The translations under genes and the position numbers were made by a program. Of a stretch of 64,000 nucleotides of DNA, positions 56,623 through 64,000 are shown in pieces. The DNA comes from Bacteroidales bacterium (GTDB taxonomy: Bacteria; Bacteroidota; Bacteroidia; Bacteroidales; UBA932). Where the stretch lies: positions 62,001 to 126,000 of the forward strand of contig JAGBTG010000035.1 of NCBI GenBank assembly GCA_017631435.1, in the 5' to 3' direction. Under the pieces are notes generated by a model. The model had not been told where the DNA came from and made no database searches. It saw only the letters and a program-made list of their open reading frames with translations. How positions within the stretch are numbered: position 1 is the stretch's first letter; each line of letters starts with the position of its first letter.

Positions 56623-56650
56623 GAGATAGGGGCAAAGTGATTTTTAATCC
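56623..56650. repeat. Left arm of an inverted repeat bracketing the RHS module
   Basis: This 28-nt stretch, including GATAGGGGCAAAGTGATTTT, matches the reverse complement of 63741-63770 (GATACAGGGGCAAAAGTAAT within it) with a 2-nt and a 1-nt gap. Both copies lie outside the RHS coding region, 7.1 kb apart. Confidence 0.5.
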
Positions 56651-56659
56651 GGCCTCTTA

Positions 56660-56690
56660 TTGTTCTTCCCGATAATTTTCCGTATCTTTA
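56660..56690 (+). promoter_or_regulatory. Possible promoter of the RHS module
   Basis: TTG (56660-56662), a 20-nt spacer and TATCTTTA (56683-56690; last base off consensus). The leader of about 100 nt before the ATG at 56793 contains a hairpin CTCAAG-8 nt-CTTGAG (56727-56746). Nothing else is recognised in 56558-56792. Confidence 0.4.
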
Positions 56691-56792
56691 TAGCAGCCTA
56701 CCTACTAGGTCCATAAAGTTCTATCCCTCAAGCCCAAAAACTTGAGACGTAGCATATCACTAGATTTATTAATCCTTTAAACCTAAGCGCGT

Positions 56793-59738
56793 ATGCAACA
56801 CACTTTTATCAAACAATTTCACTTCAGGGCAACACTGCTTGCCATAGCAGCCCTCTTCCTTACTTTTCCTTCCTACTCCCAACGCAACCTCAAAGTTGGT
56901 GAAGAAATCAAAGCCCCTTCTACGGATGCCTGGAACTTCATCAAATACGGAGAGGTGGGCGCCAGCCTTCACACCGGCACAGTAAACCTTTCCATCCCTG
57001 TCTACACTTACCAGGACAATGACTTCTCCATCCCCATCTCACTCAACTACTCCAGCAATGGACTAGTAGCCAACATGCGTGCTGGAATCCTTGGTCCTGA
57101 CTGGGTACTGGATGCCGGCGGAAAGATCTCCGTTGAAATAAACGGCATGTTTGACTTTGAATCATACAACACCATCAATGCCGATAACTACTACCAGTAC
57201 CACCAGCTGGAGAATCCTCCTACAGAGGGCAACTACTGGCGCTACTCCAGCTTTGCAGATGCCAACATTGAACTTGGAGCCCCTTCCCCAGAGATAATCT
57301 TTACCCCAGGAAACAGTACCATCATAAACAATAGCTCCACTGTAAAGTATGATGCTGAACCCGATATCTTCCATTTCAACTTCATGGGCTACTCCGGATC
57401 TTTCCATCTTGGCACAAACAACACAGTACACGTATACAACACCAATGGTGACAACCAGCTCCACAAGATTGAGTTCCTCCCAGTTACCGGTTCCAGCAAT
57501 GTAACTATCCGTATCACCGACAAGTATGGCTACATCTATGAGTTCCTGCATACCTATGCAGATAAAGGGCAGGACCGCAGCGGTGAGATGAAACAGGAGA
57601 CATCATACAACCTCACCAAAATAACCGCCCCAAACGGCAGGTACGTTGAATTCTCATACCAGGAGCACAGAACAGTATCCTACCGCCCTTCAACCTACGC
57701 CAACAGCGGAGGTGTATTTGACTTTGATGATGACAATATGGTAGCCAAATGCCAGAACAACTACTCAGACTACCGTTTGTTGGAATCAGTAACCGAGCCT
57801 CAGTATCTCACCGGCATCTCTGTATGCGGAGACCCAATAATACAGTTCACCTACACCAATCTTCCCGCCGGAACCAGAGACCAGTATGTATACCCATTGC
57901 AGACATCTGCCAAGGAATTCACAGAATGCTACAGGCTATCAAAGATACAAATAAAGAATCCGTTCTCATCAGAACACCCTACAATAAAGACAGCAGACTT
58001 AGCTTATGCATATACCCACGGATCCAGAACAAACTACCTCAGTTCCGTAGAGATGAGCGGTGAGGGAACATACTCTTTTACCTACTACAATCTCAATAAC
58101 GGCAACTTTCCACCTCTGGGGACCTTCTCTGTAGACCATTGGGGGTACTACAACGGCAAAAGCGTAAGCAGCTTCCTCAAGATTGTAAACACCAACTCCA
58201 GCACATTGGAGGAGAGCCTCTCATCAGCCAGCCGAGACCACAATACCTCACACGCAATAAAAGGTATGCTCCAAAAGGTTACCTATCCTACAGGTGGCTA
58301 CTCGCAAATGGAATATGAATCACACTCATACGGCAAAGCCTTCAAACGCACTGCCGCCAATCACTTTGTACCCACCCTTGCCACTGAAACTGGCACCTGC
58401 GGAGGCCTGCGCATCAAATCTGTCTCCAACCATCTGGAAGACGGTTCACAGGTAAACAAGAAGACATATTCATATACTGCTCCCGACGGTTCCAGCAGTG
58501 GAATACTCCTCCACTTCCCCAAATACTGGCTTACCTACTCAGCCCGCGCAGGTAACCACATAGAGGAAAACATCAACTACTGGTCAAACAGTCTTCTCTC
58601 CCACAGCGGCTCCCATATAGAATATGCTACTGTAACACAAACCAACTCAGATGGCAGCAAAGAGACATTCCACTTCTCCAACAGCGCCATGTCATACAAA
58701 TATAGGGATGCAATAGAGATAAGTGATGTGGTAAACGAGCGTACTCCAGAACAAGGCGAGTGGGGAATCACAACCAATACTGCCATCCGAAACATCGTGG
58801 CTCCTCTAGTCTCCCGTAAAGCAGAACGAGGCAAACTTCTCAAGCATGAGATTTATGCTGCAGGCAACTCCACCCCTATAAAGGAGACCACGTACACCTA
58901 TGATACCACAAGAGCCTTGTCTCTCACTTACCACCCGGTCTACCTTATCCGCAAGTTCGGACAAAGCATAGTCCTTACAGACAATTACCGCCTTGTATCC
59001 AAGACTGAGAAGGAGACCAACAACGGCATATCCATAACCCGCAGCGAAAGCTATGCCTACAACAGCATGGGGCAGACCAGCTCCATCACCACAACAGCCA
59101 GCGACGGCACCGTGGAGATAACCCGCTATACATACCCGTCAGACCATGCCTCAGAGGAGAGCATATACGCCACTATGGCCAGCAGGAACCTCCACGCTTA
59201 CCCTGTAACCCAGAATACATACACTCTGGAAAACGGCACAGAGATACAGACCGCAGGAAAGAGGTACTCATACGCCCTGGTAAACAACCTTGTAAAACCC
59301 CAGGCCGTATACAGCTACAATGCCTCCTCCCAAAGCTGGGAGCCTGAGCGAACCTATACCCAGTATGATACATACGGCAACCTGCTGGAGAGCTATGATT
59401 CCAACGATGTACCAACATCCTACATCTGGGGATACGGAGGCTCATACCTGGTGGGATCTGCCGGCAACACTCCGCGCAGCAGCATTGCCCAGTATGTAAC
59501 AACAGCTCCGCTGCCCGGGGCCATCACCGATGCCATTGCCCAAAGCATCAACAGCAACGGCAACAAGGTGCTCACCACCTACCACTACAACCCTCTCATA
59601 GGGCTCACAAAGGTAAGATACCCCAACGGCTCCACAGAGACCTATACCTACAACAGCACAGGAAAGCTGATGGATATACTCAACCATATTTCCAGCAAGC
59701 AGGGAAGCAACTACTATTCTCCCGACAACAGACAATAG
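56793..59738 (+). CDS. RHS/YD-repeat secreted protein A (no core or toxin tip)
   Basis: The 981-residue protein has a signal peptide (ATLLAIAALFLTFPSYSQ) and an N-terminal region found with Bacteroidota RHS proteins (LHTGTVNLSIPVYTYQDND, LNYSSNGLVANMRAGILGPD). Many YD-like repeats follow (TAPNGRYVEFSYQEH, YDTYGNLLESYDSN, YPNGSTETYTYNSTGKL). It stops without the RHS-core DPNG motif, so it looks like the upstream half of a split RHS system whose partner is the next gene, 29 nt on. Third codon positions favour C, unlike the rest of the window. Confidence 0.82.
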   Translation: MQHTFIKQFHFRATLLAIAALFLTFPSYSQRNLKVGEEIKAPSTDAWNFIKYGEVGASLHTGTVNLSIPVYTYQDNDFSIPISLNYSSNGLVANMRAGILGPDWVLDAGGKISVEINGMFDFESYNTINADNYYQYHQLENPPTEGNYWRYSSFADANIELGAPSPEIIFTPGNSTIINNSSTVKYDAEPDIFHFNFMGYSGSFHLGTNNTVHVYNTNGDNQLHKIEFLPVTGSSNVTIRITDKYGYIYEFLHTYADKGQDRSGEMKQETSYNLTKITAPNGRYVEFSYQEHRTVSYRPSTYANSGGVFDFDDDNMVAKCQNNYSDYRLLESVTEPQYLTGISVCGDPIIQFTYTNLPAGTRDQYVYPLQTSAKEFTECYRLSKIQIKNPFSSEHPTIKTADLAYAYTHGSRTNYLSSVEMSGEGTYSFTYYNLNNGNFPPLGTFSVDHWGYYNGKSVSSFLKIVNTNSSTLEESLSSASRDHNTSHAIKGMLQKVTYPTGGYSQMEYESHSYGKAFKRTAANHFVPTLATETGTCGGLRIKSVSNHLEDGSQVNKKTYSYTAPDGSSSGILLHFPKYWLTYSARAGNHIEENINYWSNSLLSHSGSHIEYATVTQTNSDGSKETFHFSNSAMSYKYRDAIEISDVVNERTPEQGEWGITTNTAIRNIVAPLVSRKAERGKLLKHEIYAAGNSTPIKETTYTYDTTRALSLTYHPVYLIRKFGQSIVLTDNYRLVSKTEKETNNGISITRSESYAYNSMGQTSSITTTASDGTVEITRYTYPSDHASEESIYATMASRNLHAYPVTQNTYTLENGTEIQTAGKRYSYALVNNLVKPQAVYSYNASSQSWEPERTYTQYDTYGNLLESYDSNDVPTSYIWGYGGSYLVGSAGNTPRSSIAQYVTTAPLPGAITDAIAQSINSNGNKVLTTYHYNPLIGLTKVRYPNGSTETYTYNSTGKLMDILNHISSKQGSNYYSPDNRQ

Positions 59739-59767
59739 TCAACTAACCCAACTTAACTCCTGCAACA

Positions 59768-62700
59768 ATGAAAACTATAATTCACAAAATACTATTCATC
59801 ATTCTGCTGTCTGCATTTATAGTGCATCCTCTCAGGGCAGAAGAGAAAGTCATCATCATTGAGCAAATCACCTTCACCGATGAGCAGACCGTTACAATTG
59901 GCAGTGGTGAATCAACAGTAAGCGCCGAGGTTACATATACCCCGCCCGTCATCCCTAACAACGCAGAATACTATATTGAGCTAATCAATAATGAAATTAA
60001 AAATGAATATGACGCCCAAATATATGTACAGCAAATTACCCCTACTGCCATAACGTTTGTCATACCAGAAAATACCCTCACTCAAGGGCGCACTTTCATT
60101 ATCCGCGGCAACTCTTCCAAATCCCTCATCATTGAGCAGAAAGGGGCAGAAGAGCCGGAACCGGAACCTGATCCAGGCGGAGATACCCCAACAGATGTAA
60201 AGTTCAACATCAGTGGCAACTGGATAATCAAACGCATCTACACCAATGCTGCCGGCACAACCTGGTATGATGACATCACCTTCTACAACGGCCTTGGATA
60301 TCCGGACCAGGTGATAAAGATAGGGGCATCATCAAAAGGGAAGAACATGGTTACCCCTATAGTCTACGATGCCCACATGAGAGCAGATGCAACAGCATAT
60401 CTGCCGTATGAGAGCAGCAGCTCTACATTGGTCAAAGACCAGTCTGCTCTCTCTGCCCAGCAGGCATACTATACCTCACTGTACTCAGCAGCAGACGGAG
60501 CCCGTGCCTTTAACAGCAATATCTACGAACCATCCCCTCTTGGAAGGGTAAACGCCCAACAAAAGAGTGGAAGCGCATACTCATCAAAGAAGATAACCTA
60601 CACCTACTCTGCCAATGCAGAGAATGAAGTATTGAGACTGAAAGTCTCTTACTCAACTCCAGGAACAGTATCAACGGCATCCCTCTCCGTATCATACTAC
60701 CCTGCAGCATCATTGTACAAGACCACCGCCACTGATGAGGATGGTGGAGTGACCATAGAGTACAAGAACCACAAAGGGAATGTAGTCCTGCAACGGTCCC
60801 TCATCAGCGGCTCCACCTATGCCGACACCTACTACAGCTACGATCCCCTAGGACGCCTGCTCTGGGTTGTATCTCCAGAAGGTAGAACACTACTTGCCAG
60901 TGGAAGAACATACTCCTATTCAGACGAATTGGCCAAGGAGTATTCCTACATCTACGCATATGACGGATTGGGGAACCTGATAGAGAAACGTCAGCCCGGG
61001 AGGAATGAGGAGCACTATGTGTACGACAAAGGAAAACGCCAGGTGATGTACCAGGATGGCAACTTAAAAGAGAAAGGCCAGTGGATATACACTACCTACG
61101 ATAACATCAATCGCATAGTGGAGAAGACTCTTGTCTCCACAACCCGTAACCGCTCTTCACTGCAGGAGATGTACAAGGCTGCATCATTCCACAATAAATA
61201 TGAAAACCTTTCCAATCCCAATATCCCCGCAAATGCGCAGGATATCACCATTGTAAAGGTCCTTTATAGCGGAAGGTACTACGGATACACATATAATAAT
61301 CTGAATACCTTACCATCAGAGCTGGCATTTGCCGCTACTGCTACAGTATCCCAAGCAGACATGTCTAGTCTCAATCATGCCGAACTGAAATATGAGCGGC
61401 ATCTGCTGTTACAGGAGGGAAATGCCCAGCAATACAAAGAGACAGCATACCACTACAACAACCTGGCGCAGCTGCTACAGACGGTAACAAAGTATCCCGA
61501 CGGCAATATCCTGCGCACAAGCTTCAAATATGATTTCCTTGGGAATATTGTAACCAAGGAGGAAACTGCAGGCTCTGTCTCCAAGCTTACAACATACACT
61601 TATGACAACAGAGGAAAACTTATAAGTGAAAGCACAAAGCTGAACGGCTCCACCGCAGCAACTGTAAACTACACCTATGACGATATGGAGCGCATTGCCA
61701 AACGCACATACGGAAACGGTGTAACCGAGACCTTAAAGTACAACATTCAGGGATGGACAACAACTCAAGAGGCAAAGAAAGGATCATCAAACATCTACAG
61801 CCAGACCTTGAGCTACTACAGCAACAGCAAGGGTGCCACCCCGCTCTACAGCGGCAACATAAGCGAATGGGCAACCCAACAGGCTGCAAACACCCAGCAG
61901 ACCTACGGCCTGAGCTATGACAAGCAAGGAAGGCTAACTTCCTCATCTCTGTATTCCGGCACCTCTACCACTGCCCAGACCAGCTACACTGAGAGGGGAA
62001 TAACTTATGATAAGAACGGAAATATAAAAACACTGCAACGCTATGCATCTGCTCTACAGGACAACTACTCGTACAACTACTCCGGTAATAAGATAACCTC
62101 CATAACCGGCACAGACAACGGCACAGCAATTGCATCAGCCACCTACAGCTATGACAGTAACGGTAACGCCACAAACAATGGCCTGAAAAACTTGCAAACA
62201 ACATACAATATCCTTAACTTGCCACAGAAAGTATCCCAAAGTGGTACAACAAAGGCCACTTACACCTGGTTTGCAGATGGGAGCAAGTACACCGCCTTGG
62301 ACAACGCAGGCAATGGATATTGTTACATAGGTTCTTTGATATACAACACAAGTGCAAATGCAACCGCAACACTAGAGAGCACAGACTTCTCACAAGGAAG
62401 GATTGCATTGAGTGGCACCACACAGACAATCCACTACCACCACAGAGACCATTTGGGCAGTGTAAGAGCCATAACCAATGGCGGCGGCACGGTAATAGAA
62501 CAAAACTCTTATTACCCGTTTGGTGGAAGACACAATTTTGGTATATCAAATACACCAGCCGCTAACAACCGCTACAAGTTTAACGGCAAAGAGGAGCAAA
62601 CAATTGGTAATCTTGACTTGTTAGATTATGGAGCCAGGATGTATGACCCTAAGATTGCCCGTTGGCTGGTACAGGACCCGTTGGCAGAGAAGTATTACTC

Positions 62701-63379
62701 ATTCAGCGCTTACAACTATTGTGTTAATAATCCGGTGATGTTTGTGGATCCGAATGGGGAAACGCCATTACATATTTTTGCGTACTTAGTACGTGGAGCT
62801 GTTTTGGGTGCTGCATCGGAATATGCAGGTCAAGTAATTACCAAAATAATTACAACCGGCGATTTTAAAAAGGCGTTTGTGGAAATTGACATGGCAGATA
62901 TATACATATCCACTATAGAGGGTATGTTAACAGGAGGTGCTTCATCCTCTAGGAATTTAAAAAAAATTGGTATCACAGTTTTAGCTGAGATTGCTCGAAA
63001 TTCTTTTGATATGCAATACAAAGATGGGGGCTTGGAAGATATTGAACTTAATGAGTGGGATGAGGTTATAACCGGTAGTTGTATTGGTATTGGAAGTGGT
63101 TTAGTTAAAACTAATAAAAAAATTAAAGTCTATAATATTCAGAGTAATACAAAGCACATTGAAGAAATCAGATCCTTATTTCATTCATTAAATATATCAT
63201 TTAAAAAGAAAAGAGCTCAGGACGCAAGAAAGTTTATTGCTATATATAAAGAATATGCTCGTAAGGCAAACCAGCAATATTCTGATAAATTTAATGAAAT
63301 GTTAAGTATATTCATAAATAACATAATAGGAGAATTAGTTGATGAAGAAAATAAAGAGACAAAGGAAAATACCAAGTAA
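59768..63379 (+). CDS. RHS-repeat protein B with core domain and variable C-terminal tip (putative polymorphic toxin)
   Basis: This 1203-residue protein has a signal peptide (IIHKILFIILLSAFIVHPLRA), a beta domain, a proline-rich linker (EPEPEPDPGG) and a DUF6443-like region (NGLGYPDQVIKIGASSKGK). YD repeats (YSYDPLGRLLWVVSPEG, YTYDNRGKLISES) lead to the RHS-associated core (HRDHLGSVRAITNGGG, YKFNGKEEQ, DYGARMYDPKIARW, DPLAEKYYSFSAYNYCVNNP) ending in DPNGE at 994-998. The last 205 residues (from 62762) are unrelated, AT-rich and start with a hydrophobic glycine-rich stretch. Toxin function is inferred from architecture only. Confidence 0.85.
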   Translation: MKTIIHKILFIILLSAFIVHPLRAEEKVIIIEQITFTDEQTVTIGSGESTVSAEVTYTPPVIPNNAEYYIELINNEIKNEYDAQIYVQQITPTAITFVIPENTLTQGRTFIIRGNSSKSLIIEQKGAEEPEPEPDPGGDTPTDVKFNISGNWIIKRIYTNAAGTTWYDDITFYNGLGYPDQVIKIGASSKGKNMVTPIVYDAHMRADATAYLPYESSSSTLVKDQSALSAQQAYYTSLYSAADGARAFNSNIYEPSPLGRVNAQQKSGSAYSSKKITYTYSANAENEVLRLKVSYSTPGTVSTASLSVSYYPAASLYKTTATDEDGGVTIEYKNHKGNVVLQRSLISGSTYADTYYSYDPLGRLLWVVSPEGRTLLASGRTYSYSDELAKEYSYIYAYDGLGNLIEKRQPGRNEEHYVYDKGKRQVMYQDGNLKEKGQWIYTTYDNINRIVEKTLVSTTRNRSSLQEMYKAASFHNKYENLSNPNIPANAQDITIVKVLYSGRYYGYTYNNLNTLPSELAFAATATVSQADMSSLNHAELKYERHLLLQEGNAQQYKETAYHYNNLAQLLQTVTKYPDGNILRTSFKYDFLGNIVTKEETAGSVSKLTTYTYDNRGKLISESTKLNGSTAATVNYTYDDMERIAKRTYGNGVTETLKYNIQGWTTTQEAKKGSSNIYSQTLSYYSNSKGATPLYSGNISEWATQQAANTQQTYGLSYDKQGRLTSSSLYSGTSTTAQTSYTERGITYDKNGNIKTLQRYASALQDNYSYNYSGNKITSITGTDNGTAIASATYSYDSNGNATNNGLKNLQTTYNILNLPQKVSQSGTTKATYTWFADGSKYTALDNAGNGYCYIGSLIYNTSANATATLESTDFSQGRIALSGTTQTIHYHHRDHLGSVRAITNGGGTVIEQNSYYPFGGRHNFGISNTPAANNRYKFNGKEEQTIGNLDLLDYGARMYDPKIARWLVQDPLAEKYYSFSAYNYCVNNPVMFVDPNGETPLHIFAYLVRGAVLGAASEYAGQVITKIITTGDFKKAFVEIDMADIYISTIEGMLTGGASSSRNLKKIGITVLAEIARNSFDMQYKDGGLEDIELNEWDEVITGSCIGIGSGLVKTNKKIKVYNIQSNTKHIEEIRSLFHSLNISFKKKRAQDARKFIAIYKEYARKANQQYSDKFNEMLSIFINNIIGELVDEENKETKENTK

Positions 63380-63731
63380 AAAGAAAGATTTTATAATAGT
63401 TACAATTGTGCTACTGGTAAATTTTATTTTAAGTATTAAGCCATGTGTTTTACGGTTTAATTTATATTTAAACGGCATCGTAACTGATGCTGTGATTTAT
63501 AAAACTTATAATCAATACAGACGTAAAATTGGACATGTTGACTGGTATTGCTATAAATTCACTTTAAATAATAAAATTTACATTGGTAAGACTTCTGATT
63601 TTGAAAGGGACACAACTCATATAGGGGATACTGTAACAATAATGTATCTTCCTTGTAATCCTAATAAAAACGACCTCAAATACTCGGTTGATAATTTCAG
63701 CCTTCATCGTATTGCAAAATTATTTAAATAA
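63342..63731 (+). CDS. Small membrane protein, candidate immunity partner of RHS B
   Basis: The 129-residue protein has a lysine/arginine-rich N-terminus, one membrane helix (DFIIVTIVLLVNFILSI), and a soluble domain ending in HIGDTVTIMYLPCNPNKND. This resembles the GDxVxVxYxPxNPxxN stretch of DUF3592-like proteins. The ATG at 63342 overlaps the end of RHS B by 38 nt; the frame also has a TTG at 63339. A small AT-rich gene directly behind an RHS tip is where immunity genes usually lie, but that role is inferred from position. Confidence 0.55.
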   Translation: MKKIKRQRKIPSKKKDFIIVTIVLLVNFILSIKPCVLRFNLYLNGIVTDAVIYKTYNQYRRKIGHVDWYCYKFTLNNKIYIGKTSDFERDTTHIGDTVTIMYLPCNPNKNDLKYSVDNFSLHRIAKLFK

Positions 63732-63740
63732 TTTTTAGTT

Positions 63741-63770
63741 GGATCAAAATTACTTTTGCCCCTGTATCCC
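63741..63770. repeat. Right arm of an inverted repeat bracketing the RHS module
   Basis: Reverse complement of this 30-nt stretch aligns with 56623-56650: GGATACAGGGGCAAAAGTAA against AGATAGGGGCAAAGTGA, then ATTTT and ATCC on both. It starts 10 nt after the candidate immunity gene. Confidence 0.5.
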
Positions 63771-63776
63771 TAAAAC

Positions 63777-63911
63777 ATGCGTTCTAGGGGGTATGTAGCG
63801 GGTGATATAGGGGATACCGATTTGCTTGAGAAATCCAGGTTCAAGGGTTACTATGGAATTCTGTCGTGCCAAGGGGACAGTCCTTTATGGGAGCAAAGAT
63901 GTTTGAATTAA
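63777..63911 (+). CDS. Small open reading frame of 44 codons (uncertain)
   Basis: An ATG-to-TAA frame encodes a 44-residue peptide starting MRSRGYVAGDIGDTD and ending SPLWEQRCLN. It fills most of the gap between the candidate immunity gene and the next gene. Base composition is richer in G+C than the AT-rich genes on each side. I recognise no family. It may be a real small gene, a remnant of an older RHS tip, or chance. Confidence 0.25.
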   Translation: MRSRGYVAGDIGDTDLLEKSRFKGYYGILSCQGDSPLWEQRCLN

Positions 63912-63956
63912 AAAGATACACTAAAAATACAATTAAAAGGTAAAAGTCTCTATACA

Positions 63957-64000
63957 TGAGGAAATATTTATTTGCGTTCTTGTTAGTGATAATTAGGACC
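63957..64000 (+). CDS. Start of a further gene with signal-peptide-like N-terminus (truncated by window end)
   Basis: An ATG begins MRKYLFAFLLVIIRT, a positively charged start followed by a hydrophobic stretch, as in signal peptides. The frame is open to the window end. Nothing more can be said about the product; an adjoining RHS or other surface protein is possible. Confidence 0.4.

Noticed and set aside
56793..63379. T6SS-linked RHS effector
   Set aside because: Both RHS proteins have Sec signal peptides and there is no PAAR, VgrG or T6SS gene in the window.

Overview
The window is a 64 kb chromosomal stretch of an anaerobic member of the Bacteroidota, most likely Bacteroidales and probably a gut organism. 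This rests on: promoters with the Bacteroidota -7 signature TAnnTTTG and few Shine-Dalgarno sequences; a lipoprotein BamA homologue of the TamL type; a TatAC-only Tat system; a PPi-type phosphofructokinase beside ATP-type PEP carboxykinase; a [FeFe]-hydrogenase maturase (HydG); and indolepyruvate oxidoreductase genes. Genus cannot be fixed from the window. No rRNA, tRNA, CRISPR array or complete insertion sequence was seen, and no gene-free stretch exceeds about 260 bases.

Layout. 1-9.5 kb: divergent tamL and an rRNA methyltransferase, then a minus-strand block (rlmB, ABC-F, tatC, tatA, hot-dog thioesterase, valS). 9.6-13.4 kb: etfB-etfA-acyl-CoA dehydrogenase. 13.4-16.6 kb: DUF2520 protein, KdsC-like phosphatase, Maf and two paralogous secreted MORN-like proteins. 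16.6-20.3 kb: recQ and pckA. 20.3-25.7 kb: an arylpyruvate cluster (iorA, iorB, aminotransferase, phenylacetate-CoA ligase, ACT protein) that would turn aromatic amino acids into arylacetyl-CoA. 25.7-32.5 kb: VanX-like peptidase, tpx, patatin, two nagA paralogues (the second looks catalytically dead), a lipoprotein, 5-FTHF cyclo-ligase and MarC. 32.6-36.5 kb: two tandem WYL regulators, a DMT transporter and a HAD phosphatase. 36.5-39.8 kb: MATE / cytidylate-kinase-like / MATE. 40-44.3 kb: Hsp20, YbaK, alpha-amylase and PPi-PFK. 44.4-56.5 kb: a tight nine-gene run (ligA, fprA, thioesterase, yihY, hydG, rel/spo, Ig-like lipoprotein, outer-membrane protein, ispG). 56.6-64 kb: an RHS/YD-repeat module of two large secreted proteins, the second ending in an AT-rich variable tip followed by a small membrane protein.

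Beyond the genes, four signals stand out. (1) A structured dispersed element of about 115 nt, with two copies at 2.5 and 41.1 kb, lies both times between convergent genes and has compensatory changes in its stems. (2) A MITE-like inverted-repeat element of 121 bp core length has two copies at 27.0 and 39.9 kb. (3) The octamer TCCCGACR occurs 36 times on either strand, roughly ten times the number expected from base composition, and nearly always as Pro-Asp or Ser-Gly codon pairs, which suggests a DNA-level signal. (4) An intrinsic-terminator hairpin sits inside the short leader of the amylase gene. An imperfect 28-30 bp inverted repeat brackets the RHS module.
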